Source: Persicitalea jodogahamensis
GTDB lineage: Bacteria; Bacteroidota; Bacteroidia; Cytophagales; Spirosomataceae
Assembly (NCBI RefSeq): GCF_014651615.1
Contig: NZ_BMXF01000001.1
Span: 2,203,731-2,267,730 of the forward strand
Direction: 5' to 3'
Length of the DNA stretch: 64,000 bases
Below the pieces are notes generated by a model that saw only the letters and a program-made list of their open reading frames with translations, did no database searches and was not told the origin of the DNA. Both the position numbers and the translations under genes were made by a program. This document shows, in pieces, positions 39,030 through 47,887 of the stretch (position 1 is the first letter of the stretch; the number at the start of each line of letters is the position of its first letter).

Positions 39030-40794
39030 GGCTCAGGCTGGTTAGGATCAGAAGCAGTTCAGCCGAGCCATCCAGGGTAGGTTCGTTGGTACTGTAATCC
39101 GCCCAGTCGTCGTTGTACTTGACATGGTCGGGTTGTAGATGGGCGTACTCATCGGGCTCCGATAAGGTGATGCCGATCATTTTATCGTGGATAGTAGCCC
39201 AGATGGGCCCATCTACCAAACTACCCTTGATTGATTCCTTTTTGAGGCGCCAGAACGGCATATGAACATCTACCGGGGTATCCGCATTTTCGGGAATTCC
39301 GGTGATCATGCTCGAATTCCACGGATTCAAGCCCAAAAGCCAATTGACATGATTTTGCATAAGCGGTCGGTACTTTCGGGAACCAGTCATTTCTTCGTAC
39401 AGTATGGCTTGGGTAGCTACCGCCGCGGCCAGATTGTTAGAGCACCAGATAAATAAATGACCTATTCCATAGGGGTTTTTGTTGGCTCTATCCTGAATTC
39501 TCGCCAGGTTATGTTCATAGTAACCAATCGCTTCCTTTTTATCTTTCTCAGTACCCACCTGCCATAAGGCGTAGTGCCCCATGTTTACAAAGGGGTACAT
39601 TTCGTAGTGGCTTGCCGTGTCCCGTTCCATCCACGACCATGCCCCGATCATTTTGGCGTAGGCACGGGCTTCTTTTAAGTATGTTTTGTCTTTCGTGATC
39701 TTGTACAGTTTTGCGGCGGCCCATTCCATATCGTCGGCCCAGGTGTTTTCTTCATACCGATAGGGCGCACCGTAGCTGTTTCCCTGTTGATAACCTTCCT
39801 GCTTCTCTCCCATGGCATACAGCTCTTTGGCGCTCTGCAGGCAAGTCTCTGCAAAAGATTCGTAGCCTTTTATAGCACTGAAAACCTCGTAGCCCAACGC
39901 CAGGGTGGCCGCCGAACGGCCCGCCAGATTGGCAATGCCCGTCGCCTCACTTTTGTATTTTGAAAGCCCCTGCGGTTTACCAGTGGCAAAGTACACCGGC
40001 CGGAAACTATTGGGGCCCCACCCGTAATCCGCGTTTTCCTCGTGGGGTAGTTTGAATCCCCGATGGTCCCGGTCGTCGGCTACCTGATGATAGAGTTCTT
40101 CGGGTCCCGGATGAAGTTTCAGTAGCCATTCCAGCCCCCATTTGGCTTCGTCCAGGATATCGGGTAGTTCGTTGGCTCCTTTCAGTCCGCGGGCATTGTA
40201 CTCGTCGGTGAAACTACCCGGCTTCATCTGGTAAGCCATGAGCATTCGGGCGGTCGTGTTGCTACCCGTAATCAGGTACTTCAGCTGATCGCCGGCGTCG
40301 TGCCAGCCGCCGGTGGCATCAATTCTGGTCGAATCAGGTCGAAGTCCGAAAAAACTCAACCCGTCTTTTTGGTGACAGAACTCCCCGGTGTAGGGATTGA
40401 AGCCGCAACGCTGGGTTCGAATGAAATCAACGACATCATTCTGCCAGGCCGGGTATGGTCCGATGCGAAATGGCTGGCTAGCCGTGCTACTGCCTTTGAG
40501 TTCAAAATAATAGGCACCCTTTTCCTTAAAGTCAGAAAAGTCAAAATCGTGATAATCCGAAAATGGAGCCCACGCTTGATCAATTGGAGTGCCGCTGTAC
40601 TCTCTCACTATTGTTCCATCGGATTTTTTCAGGAGCAAAACCGGCTTGGCCAATTCCGTTTTACTCAGAACCAATGCTTTTTTGGGTAGTTCCATTGGGT
40701 ACCCTCTCAAATTGACCCTGATCTCAACACTAGGTTGTGCCTGTGCGAAAAGGGGCAAAGTACCCAACAAGATCAAAAGCATCACTCTGAACAT
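39022..40794 (-). CDS. Glycoside hydrolase family 9 enzyme (endoglucanase-type)
   Basis: 590 residues with a signal peptide (about 1-19), an N-terminal Ig-like CelD_N domain (about 20-110), and an (alpha/alpha)6 GH9 catalytic domain. The motif GGWHDAGD lies near 160 (nucleophile-activating Asp pair), GLNPWNSSMITG near 495, and YSTNEPTLDGSAEL near 570 supplies the acid Glu. GH9 usually cleaves beta-1,4-glucan; related members act on chito- or exo-substrates. Upstream gene of the deacetylase by 8-bp overlap. Confidence 0.88.
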   Translation of the reverse strand: MFRVMLLILLGTLPLFAQAQPSVEIRVNLRGYPMELPKKALVLSKTELAKPVLLLKKSDGTIVREYSGTPIDQAWAPFSDYHDFDFSDFKEKGAYYFELKGSSTASQPFRIGPYPAWQNDVVDFIRTQRCGFNPYTGEFCHQKDGLSFFGLRPDSTRIDATGGWHDAGDQLKYLITGSNTTARMLMAYQMKPGSFTDEYNARGLKGANELPDILDEAKWGLEWLLKLHPGPEELYHQVADDRDHRGFKLPHEENADYGWGPNSFRPVYFATGKPQGLSKYKSEATGIANLAGRSAATLALGYEVFSAIKGYESFAETCLQSAKELYAMGEKQEGYQQGNSYGAPYRYEENTWADDMEWAAAKLYKITKDKTYLKEARAYAKMIGAWSWMERDTASHYEMYPFVNMGHYALWQVGTEKDKKEAIGYYEHNLARIQDRANKNPYGIGHLFIWCSNNLAAAVATQAILYEEMTGSRKYRPLMQNHVNWLLGLNPWNSSMITGIPENADTPVDVHMPFWRLKKESIKGSLVDGPIWATIHDKMIGITLSEPDEYAHLQPDHVKYNDDWADYSTNEPTLDGSAELLLILTSLSHD

Positions 40795-40846
40795 ATTTTG
40801 CGTTTTTGGTAAGATTGAGATTGCGGAAAACTCTCAATTTATATTT

Positions 40847-41761
40847 TCAATTATAACTGAGTCGGTATTCAATGGGCGTCAGCTTCGTTTTGCTTTTGAA
40901 TAGTTTACTAAAAGATTGAGAATATTCAAAGCCTAACTGGTAGGCTATTTCACCCACACTTAAATTGGTGGTAGTTAAAATCTCTTTTGCTTTTTCTATT
41001 AGTTTGTCATGTATATGCTGCTGAGTACTTTGTCCCGTTAAACTCCGCAGCATATCGCTTAAATAGGAGGCTGACACATTCAGCTCGTTTGCCAGTTTTT
41101 CGACGGTGGGTAATGGCAATTCCGTATTGTTGGCAAAATAAACCTCTAAACATCTCTCAAAGCGAGTTAGCAAATCGTTTGTCGCCATTTTCCGGGTGAT
41201 AAACTGTCGGCTGTAATAACGGTTGCAGTAGTTCAAAAGCAGTTCAAGGTTGGATACAATGACATCCTGACTGAAATTATCCAGCCTTGAATTAAGCTCT
41301 TTTTGAATATTTTGTACGATTGCCTCGATTGTCTTTTCTTCTTCGTCAGCAAGATGAAGAGCTTCGTTTACAGCGTAAGAAAAGTAGCCATACGTTTTGA
41401 TTGCCTTACCTAGCGGATATTGCCTGATCAAATCGGGGTGAAATAATAACGACCAGCCATCTTTATTTCGATCCTCATCGTCATCCACACTAATTAATTG
41501 ATTTGGAGCGATAAAAGACATCGTTCCATCGTCAAAATCATAATGATTTTTGCCGTACTTTAATTTCCCTTTGAAACTTCTCTTGATTGAAATGGTGTAA
41601 AAATCTAAAAGTAATTTTTCATCACGGTAGTAAGTGGGCCTTTTTGAAACAGAATGGTCAATGATCGTAATTAAAGGATTCAATGGACTCGGTAACTCCA
41701 TAAAGGTATGCAACTCTTTAACCGAGTAAATCCTTTTAATGTCTTGCCGGGAATTTTTCAT
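40847..41761 (-). CDS. AraC-family transcriptional regulator
   Basis: I choose the ATG at 41761 (MKNSRQDIKRIYSV), giving 304 residues. An N-terminal ligand-like domain (about 1-190) precedes two C-terminal helix-turn-helix motifs; SASYLSDMLRSLTGQSTQQHI and GEIAYQLGFEYSQSFSKLFKSKTKLTPIEYR match the AraC signature. It is followed on the same strand by the GH9/deacetylase pair and preceded by the aldo/keto reductase. It may control the latter, whose stop overlaps upstream residues. Confidence 0.9.
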   Translation of the reverse strand: MKNSRQDIKRIYSVKELHTFMELPSPLNPLITIIDHSVSKRPTYYRDEKLLLDFYTISIKRSFKGKLKYGKNHYDFDDGTMSFIAPNQLISVDDDEDRNKDGWSLLFHPDLIRQYPLGKAIKTYGYFSYAVNEALHLADEEEKTIEAIVQNIQKELNSRLDNFSQDVIVSNLELLLNYCNRYYSRQFITRKMATNDLLTRFERCLEVYFANNTELPLPTVEKLANELNVSASYLSDMLRSLTGQSTQQHIHDKLIEKAKEILTTTNLSVGEIAYQLGFEYSQSFSKLFKSKTKLTPIEYRLSYN

Positions 41762-41813
41762 ATCGGAAAACCAGCAGGCAGAAAATCTGCTGCCTACTGG
41801 TTGGTTTGTAAGT

Positions 41814-42851
41814 TTAAGCATTCAAAAAGTCAGTCCCGTCACTTCGATCCGCCGTCATCACTTCAAGTACATTACCAGGATATTCCATTGGTAATTTGCT
41901 CACCTCGTTCAACTGAGCTAGTTCTTCGACTGTGAATGACACCTCAACCGACTTCAAATTATCTTGAAGCTGGTGTATTTTGGTGGCAGCAATAATGACA
42001 CTGCTCACCACCGGCTGATGCAACAGCCAGGCGAGCGCCAGTTGCGAAATGGATACCTGTTTCGCCGCTGCCATTGGAGCCAGTACGTCCAGAACATCAT
42101 ACGCTCTTTCTTCGTGAAAAGGCGGAAACGGGAAGCTGTTCAACCTTCCTTCTGCTTTTTGTCCGTCTCTTTTGTACTTACCTGTAAGCAGGCCACCACT
42201 CAGGGGGCTCCAAATCATCATTCCTACTTTTTGGTCCTGCAATAACGGGATGATTTCGCGTTCGGCATCTCTGACGTCCAGTGAGTAGTTGGCTTGAAGC
42301 GACGCAAATCTGTCCAAATGGTTGTATTGCGAATAGGCCAAGCCTTTCATCAATTGCCAGGCGGCGATATTACTGGCGCCAAAATATCTGATTTTTCCGC
42401 TTCGCACCAAATCGTCCAGTGTTCTGATCGTCTCTTCAATGGGCGTGAGCGGGTCTGCCGTATGAATTTGGTAGAGGTCAATGTAATCTGTCCCAAGCCT
42501 TTTCAAGCTGGCTTCAACTTGATGTATAATGTGTTTTTTCGAGAGGCCCCGGTCATTTTCACTTTTCCCCATTGAACCCCTCACCTTGGTCGCCAGCACC
42601 AAATCGTCTCTATCGATCGATAGGTTTTTGAGTGCTTTTCCTATCATTACCTCCGAAAGCCCTTCGGAATAGATGTTGGCGGTGTCAATAAAATTGACGC
42701 CTGCTCCGGTTACGGTTCTAATTTGTTCGTCAACGGCATTTTGATCAAGGTTACCCATGTAGCCAAAAAACCCTTTTCCGCCAAAGTTCATGGTACCTAA
42801 GCATAGCGTTGATACTTTCAGACCCGTATTTCCTAAAATCTTGTACTTCAT
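41814..42851 (-). CDS. Aldo/keto reductase
   Basis: I choose the ATG at 42851 (MKYKILGNTGLKVSTLC), giving 345 residues. An AKR TIM barrel with GTMNFGG, DTANIYSEGLSE (catalytic Asp and Tyr), LATKVRG (Lys), and IDLYQIHTADPLTPIEE (His), plus the NADPH-binding C-terminal AATKIHQLQDNL. It reduces carbonyl groups with NADPH; substrate unknown. It lies just upstream of the AraC regulator on the same strand. Confidence 0.92.
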   Translation of the reverse strand: MKYKILGNTGLKVSTLCLGTMNFGGKGFFGYMGNLDQNAVDEQIRTVTGAGVNFIDTANIYSEGLSEVMIGKALKNLSIDRDDLVLATKVRGSMGKSENDRGLSKKHIIHQVEASLKRLGTDYIDLYQIHTADPLTPIEETIRTLDDLVRSGKIRYFGASNIAAWQLMKGLAYSQYNHLDRFASLQANYSLDVRDAEREIIPLLQDQKVGMMIWSPLSGGLLTGKYKRDGQKAEGRLNSFPFPPFHEERAYDVLDVLAPMAAAKQVSISQLALAWLLHQPVVSSVIIAATKIHQLQDNLKSVEVSFTVEELAQLNEVSKLPMEYPGNVLEVMTADRSDGTDFLNA

Positions 42852-43069
42852 CTTTTTTTGTTTAATTGTGAAGTACAAAGGTCAGCGGTTCCTAATGCCC
42901 GGCTGTGTCCATAATGCAGTTGTTTGTGTTCAAAACGGGGGAGCGGCGTGCGTATGAAGCGCCTTACTGTTGCTACCTTTTTCCAGATTGCGCAAATTTT
43001 ACAGACTTAACCCGATGAACCTTCGCAGGGCGAACCAACCTCATTGCCTCTTAGGGGCAGCGGTATGGG

Positions 43070-43513
43070 TCATTCGTCATTCAACGAATTGATGCCTTGC
43101 TCTTTGAGCCTATCCAGGGCGTCTTTCATCTCCTTAATCTGTTCGGAGGAGTGACCTTCCCAAGTATTAACTTCTCCGACCACTTTGAACGGATGGGTGG
43201 AACGATACGATTTTGTGGGATTGCCCGGAAATTTTTTATCCGTCAAATCCGGGTCATCTTCAATGGCTCCGGTGGGTTCTACCAGGTAGATTCTTTCGCG
43301 ACCTTCTCCAAGCGATAGCTCTGCCCCCCAGATCGCAGCATCCAGGGTTGCCGTCAGAAATATGTACTTGGCATTTTTTCTTTGCCCGAAGTTGGAGTTG
43401 AAACCGGGTTGGATAGAATCCCCCACTTTAAGGTCCGCTTTTGTTCCGTGAAAGTAGGTTTGCGCGAAAGGGGCCGGACTTTTCCCACTCGTCTTGTCGT
43501 CGTTTTCGTTCAT
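43070..43513 (-). CDS. arr: Rifampin ADP-ribosyltransferase (Arr)
   Basis: A 147-residue protein with the Arr family hallmarks: FAQTYFHGTKADLKVGDSIQPG, NAKYIFLTATLDAAIWGAELSLGEGRERIYLVEPTGA, and DPDLTDKKFPGNPTKSYRS, which place an ADP-ribosyl transferase on rifamycins, giving resistance. The pattern and length match known Arr proteins well. It lies in an AT-richer block without the local octamer. No adjacent mobile element is visible. Confidence 0.9.
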   Translation of the reverse strand: MNENDDKTSGKSPAPFAQTYFHGTKADLKVGDSIQPGFNSNFGQRKNAKYIFLTATLDAAIWGAELSLGEGRERIYLVEPTGAIEDDPDLTDKKFPGNPTKSYRSTHPFKVVGEVNTWEGHSSEQIKEMKDALDRLKEQGINSLNDE

Positions 43514-43549
43514 TTTCGTTTGCTTACTTTATAGGTGAGGGCCTGTCAT

Positions 43550-44158
43550 TCATTTTCCTGTTTTCCTGCATTTTATCAGATGAAAAGGATAGTTTTCTGT
43601 TACTTCTGATACTTCAAACAGGCCGGCATTGCCAAATTCTTCCTGTATCGATTGGCGGTCATAAAAGTAGATTTTAACCCCGCCAAACATTTCAAACCGG
43701 TCTTCGCCAATACAAGTACCTTTTCCGTACGTTTCGGCTTCCCGGGAAATAGTCGTGAAGACCATAAAGCCGTTTTCTATCAGTTGATTATAGCAGTCCT
43801 GAATCAGCTTTGCTCTTTCATTTTTGTCTAACAGGTAGATTAGCCCGTAACAGAATACTCCATCGTAGTGCTTCCCGTCAAAGGGCATCTCGGTCACAGA
43901 GCCGTGATAAATTGTCAAATCGTCGCCAAAATGTTTATGGGCTATATCAATGGCAGTCTGTGAAATCTCAATTCCGGTCACGGTCATTTTTTGATCTCTG
44001 AAAACCTGAGCATTGCGTCCATAACCAATGCCAGGAATGAGCACGGTTTTGACATGGTGCTCTACAAAGAAATCTTTTGTCAATACAGCTGACTTTGCAG
44101 GGTCCAAACCCCACATGGCCTGTTTGTCTTTAAATGCTTCTTCCCAAAATTCTGTCAT
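43550..44158 (-). CDS. Class I SAM-dependent methyltransferase
   Basis: I choose the ATG at 44158 (MTEFWEEAFKDKQAMWG), giving 202 residues. The SAM motif is IPGIGYGRNAQVF with the acidic ligand in VTGIEIS, followed by CYGLIYLLD. Similar small enzymes act in thiopurine/tellurite-type or metabolite methylation; the substrate is unknown. It is 36 bp upstream of arr on the same strand and may share a transcript. Confidence 0.85.
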   Translation of the reverse strand: MTEFWEEAFKDKQAMWGLDPAKSAVLTKDFFVEHHVKTVLIPGIGYGRNAQVFRDQKMTVTGIEISQTAIDIAHKHFGDDLTIYHGSVTEMPFDGKHYDGVFCYGLIYLLDKNERAKLIQDCYNQLIENGFMVFTTISREAETYGKGTCIGEDRFEMFGGVKIYFYDRQSIQEEFGNAGLFEVSEVTENYPFHLIKCRKTGK

Positions 44159-44289
44159 GGCTTTGTGTTTCTGCCCAAACTTTTTCCACTGAAACCTTGA
44201 TCTCCACAAACCTTCCAGGGTCGTGGAAGAATTACTTTTCCAATAACCAATTCAAGCATTAAATTAATTCGGATTCACCGCCACAAAAA

Positions 44290-44331
44290 AAGGACCTGAT
44301 TGGCTAAGTAAGCGAAGCAAATCAGGTCCTT
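44290..44331. terminator. Hairpin between sorbosone-dehydrogenase-like and methyltransferase genes
   Basis: A perfect 12-bp stem (44290-44301 with 44320-44331) and an 18-nt loop, with an A6 stretch just before the left arm (T-run on the minus strand). It lies after the minus-strand gene at 44347 and before the methyltransferase gene. Confidence 0.7.
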
Positions 44332-44346
44332 AAAACTAGCACTTGT

Positions 44347-45624
44347 TTATTTTTTTTGAAAGGCAATCCGGTAAATAGTGCCGTTCAAATCGTCGGAGAC
44401 GTACAGTGAGCCATCGGGCCCCTGTGCGAGTCCACAGGGGCGGTGCTGTACCGGCCCGTCCGGTTGGGCCAGGTCTACGCCCGCAAAATTGTCCGCAAAC
44501 ACCTCGTAAGGACCCGACGGCTTGCCATTTTTGAAAGGGATAAAGGCCACAAAGTACCCTTTTTTCATTTCTGAATTCTGGCCGTGAAAGGCAACGAAGG
44601 CGCCGTTTTTGTAGCGGGCCGGGAACATGGTCCCGGTATAAAAAACGACTGCATTGGGTGCAAAGTGGGCCGGAAACGCCGCCACCGGATTCAACGCTTT
44701 CTCTCCCCCGGTTTTCTTGCCGTCGCCGCCGTACTCGGGGTTCAGCATTTTCTTTTTCTGAATCGGGTCGTAGTACACATAGGGCCAGCCGCCATCATCG
44801 CCTTCGTGCACTTCGTACATGGTTTCGGCCGGCAGGAGGGCACTCTGCTGGGGGGTGAAAAGCTCAGGATAAAAATCATGAAACTGCCCGCGTCCGTGCT
44901 GAAGGACAAAAAGGCTGTTGGTTTGATTATTCCAGTTAATACCCACGGAATTTTTAAGGCCCGTAGCGTAGCGAAAGCCATCCTTGCGCGTCTGATTCTG
45001 GACATCGGCGCGAAAGCGCCAGATTCCGCCCACGGTGTCCAGCAGCGTGCAGGGCATCATCCCTTTGCCCGTACCGGTCTCGCGGCAGGCATCGTTGGGC
45101 GAGCCCACGTTCACGTAAATATTTCCTTTGTCGTCCAGGGCGATCGACTTGGCGTTATCGCGGCCGGTGTCCACCAGTCCGGTTACAATCGTTTCGGGCG
45201 CATCGGGATTGATCACTTCTTCCTTCGCATTCAATTTGTAGCGGTAAATTCCGCTATTCGAAGAAGTGTAGAGGAAGCCGTTTTTGATAAAGACCCCCGT
45301 TCCTTTGAAGTCGCCAAATCCCGTTTTTTCGTCCATTACCCCATCGCCGTTGGTATCCCTGAGCCGGTAGGTGCCTTTTCCGTCTTTAGGTTTTGACAAC
45401 CGCACAAACACATCGCCGCCTTTGGAGACCGCCATGTGCCGGGCGCCGTCCAGTTCCTCGGCATAGATGGTAGTTGTAAAGCCAGCCGGGACTGTGATCC
45501 CTGCTGCCAATTTGGGCGTGTCAACCGGGCCAGTTGATGGTAAAAAAGATCCTGTGAATGCTCCGAGGGTACTTAAGCCGGCCATGGCTAGCGTCCCGAA
45601 AGCAACGCGCTTAATCATTTGCAT
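44347..45624 (-). CDS. PQQ-type soluble sugar/L-sorbosone dehydrogenase-like protein
   Basis: A 425-residue secreted protein (signal peptide about 1-28) with beta-propeller repeats like soluble glucose/sorbosone dehydrogenases: VPAGFTTTIYAEELDGARHMAVSKGGDVFV, DGKGTYRLRDTNGDGVMDEK, GRDNAKSIALDDKGNIYVNVGSP, and GPDGSLYVSDDLNGTIYRI. Oxidises aldose-type substrates with a quinone cofactor or may simply bind sugar. The start could be Met1 or Met3. It is the last gene of the minus-strand SusCD cluster, separated by a terminator, so partly independent. Confidence 0.85.
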   Translation of the reverse strand: MQMIKRVAFGTLAMAGLSTLGAFTGSFLPSTGPVDTPKLAAGITVPAGFTTTIYAEELDGARHMAVSKGGDVFVRLSKPKDGKGTYRLRDTNGDGVMDEKTGFGDFKGTGVFIKNGFLYTSSNSGIYRYKLNAKEEVINPDAPETIVTGLVDTGRDNAKSIALDDKGNIYVNVGSPNDACRETGTGKGMMPCTLLDTVGGIWRFRADVQNQTRKDGFRYATGLKNSVGINWNNQTNSLFVLQHGRGQFHDFYPELFTPQQSALLPAETMYEVHEGDDGGWPYVYYDPIQKKKMLNPEYGGDGKKTGGEKALNPVAAFPAHFAPNAVVFYTGTMFPARYKNGAFVAFHGQNSEMKKGYFVAFIPFKNGKPSGPYEVFADNFAGVDLAQPDGPVQHRPCGLAQGPDGSLYVSDDLNGTIYRIAFQKK

Positions 45625-45823
45625 GTAAAATAAAAGAGATGAATAGGGTAAACATCTTTTGAAAGGAATAGAAATGGGCTTTTATACTGCTACCACACCG
45701 CGAGCCTGGAAAGTTGTTTGGAAATGTACTTAACTGGGAAGTCCTCTCTGATAAAGACCTGAGAAGTACTTTTTGGCACGGATGGGAAAAAGTGTGACAT
45801 CCTTCAAAAGTAGCAATAAAAAA

Positions 45824-45849
45824 AGCGGAGATGCTGATCGCCCCCCGCT
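45824..45849 (-). terminator. Terminator after susD
   Basis: On the minus strand a 7-bp GC-rich stem (one G-U pair) is followed by T7, about 25 bp past the susD stop. Confidence 0.75.
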
Positions 45850-45873
45850 ATTCTATTTTGCAAAGCCAACCGA

Positions 45874-47847
45874 CTACCAACCAGGATTTTGCATGGTTTG
45901 CTTTTCCTCATTGGTGAGGGGTCGCCCACTTCGTTGAATGGCATCCAGAAAGGTTTGCGGAATGGGCCTTAGGTAATGCTTGTTGGGCAGAGGCTTGGCT
46001 TCGTTGTTGAAGGCCGTAGCGCGAGAAACCAGCGTCCGGGTACGGGCCAGGTCTTCCCAGCGCATGAGTTCACCCATGAGCTCGCGGGAGCGCTCGTTCA
46101 GGATAAAGTTGACAAACTTGCTTTCATTGGAGCTGGCACCTACTTTATCATAAAATTCGGTAGTAGCGTTAAAGATGTCGTCGATGCTGTTGAGGTGCAG
46201 CTGACTGAGGCTGCTGGCCGTCGTCTCTTCCACGTTATTGGATTCATAGTAAGAGTTCTTGGAGGAATATGACACAAACTGGGCCGTATTGGCTGCGGTG
46301 TTGTTCTTGTACGAGACGCCCCCATCTACGTAAAAGGAGCGATCTTCGCCAGCCTTATACGCAGCGCGGTCCCGTACTTTGTTGATATACTCCACAGCCT
46401 TTCCGTACTGTTGCAAGCGGCCGTAAGCTTCGGCGGCTATGAGGTAAGTTTCGGCCAGGCGGGCCAGAATGCCATCTCTTTGGCCGAACTGGGAAGCTAC
46501 GGAAATACGACTGCCGTCCATAAACTTGGAGAGGGCCACGTACCGGCTGGCGTCGTAGTTGCCATGCCCGCCCAGCATATTTTCGCTTTCCCCTTCAAAG
46601 TACCTGACAAACATGTGCGGGGCCCGACGCTGAATATTGGCGGACGTGTAGCGGGTGTCCCCGGGTTTGTTGATGATGTAACGGATGGATTCCTGGCCGC
46701 CCGAAAATTTAGGTTTGCCTGCCAGGTCAGAACTGGGAGCGTTTCCGGTGGTCCACACGGGAGCAGAGGCGGGACGGTTGGATAAGTAGGTGGTTCTGAA
46801 ACTTTTCCAGAAACGGCTGTCATTCACCCGGTCGTAGACATCCAGGGCGTAGTCGGTAGAGCGCAACCGCTGAAACTCGCGGTCGCCCGGAATATCCCGT
46901 TGCATGCCGGGCAGGTTTTGATACACGGAAGGGTAATAAAGGTGAACCTGATTCCCGTAGCGTCCCTGCGTAGACACATTGTTGGAGAATTGCGCCGACA
47001 GGATAACCTCGGGCAGCCTTTCGTTGGGGCCGTCTACCGTGGCGTAGTTCCATAAATCGCTAAAATTCGCAGCCAGAGAATGACGCCCGCTGTCGATCAC
47101 CAGATTGGCGTAGCGGACGGCATTTTCAAGGTCCGACTGTTTGGTACTGCCGTTCCAGTCACTATTAAGCTCGCTGGCCCGGAACAAGTACACCTTGGCT
47201 AAAAAATGCGCCGCGGCCCACTTGGTGATCCGGCCCGTTTCGGCAGAAGCAGGGGGCAAAAGCTCGTAGGCCTGTTCCAGGTCCTTGATGATCTGGTTGT
47301 ATACTTCCTGCGCGCTATTCCGCTCGAATTCCAGCTCTACGGAGGTAGAAGGCACCAGTTTCAGAGGTACCCCGCCGTATTGCCGCACCAGCTTGAAGTA
47401 ATCGAAGCCGCGCATAAAGTACCCCTCGCCCAGCCGGGTATTTCGGTTAGGTCCGTCGCCGTAGTACGTCGGTACATTCTGGATGACAATATTGGCCGAG
47501 TTGATGTTGCCGTACATATTGTTCCAGATCGTGGCCACGTCGCCCGTCAGAGAATTGAGGTTGGCGTCGTACGAGTTCCACATCTGCATGGTGCGGTCGC
47601 CGCCCACGGTAAATTCATCGACGCCGTAGTTGGTGGTGGTGTAGGCCCATTCGTAGTTGAAATGGAATTTTAGGCTCTGGTACATGCCGGTCACCAGGCC
47701 GTCGAGTCCGTTGGGGGTTTCGAAGTCCTGGGTACTTCGCGAGGTGATCAGGTCTTCATCGAGAAAATCCTCATTGCAGGCCATGGGAAGCGTCAGCAGT
47801 ACCGATGCCAGGCCTATTTGGGTTATGATTCGTTTTATATTTTTCAT
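45874..47847 (-). CDS. SusD/RagB-family nutrient-binding lipoprotein
   Basis: 657 residues with lipobox TLPMAC (Cys24) then NEDFLDEDLITS. It has the RagB/SusD N-terminal TPR-rich domain (YNQIIKDLEQAYELLP) and C-terminal NERSRELMGELMRWEDLARTR typical of SusD. Forms the outer-membrane glycan uptake pair with the SusC gene upstream, 40 bp away. Confidence 0.93.
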   Translation of the reverse strand: MKNIKRIITQIGLASVLLTLPMACNEDFLDEDLITSRSTQDFETPNGLDGLVTGMYQSLKFHFNYEWAYTTTNYGVDEFTVGGDRTMQMWNSYDANLNSLTGDVATIWNNMYGNINSANIVIQNVPTYYGDGPNRNTRLGEGYFMRGFDYFKLVRQYGGVPLKLVPSTSVELEFERNSAQEVYNQIIKDLEQAYELLPPASAETGRITKWAAAHFLAKVYLFRASELNSDWNGSTKQSDLENAVRYANLVIDSGRHSLAANFSDLWNYATVDGPNERLPEVILSAQFSNNVSTQGRYGNQVHLYYPSVYQNLPGMQRDIPGDREFQRLRSTDYALDVYDRVNDSRFWKSFRTTYLSNRPASAPVWTTGNAPSSDLAGKPKFSGGQESIRYIINKPGDTRYTSANIQRRAPHMFVRYFEGESENMLGGHGNYDASRYVALSKFMDGSRISVASQFGQRDGILARLAETYLIAAEAYGRLQQYGKAVEYINKVRDRAAYKAGEDRSFYVDGGVSYKNNTAANTAQFVSYSSKNSYYESNNVEETTASSLSQLHLNSIDDIFNATTEFYDKVGASSNESKFVNFILNERSRELMGELMRWEDLARTRTLVSRATAFNNEAKPLPNKHYLRPIPQTFLDAIQRSGRPLTNEEKQTMQNPGW

Positions 47848-47887
47848 CTGTATTATTATCTCAAAAGTGATTGTCGGCAGGGCTCGG

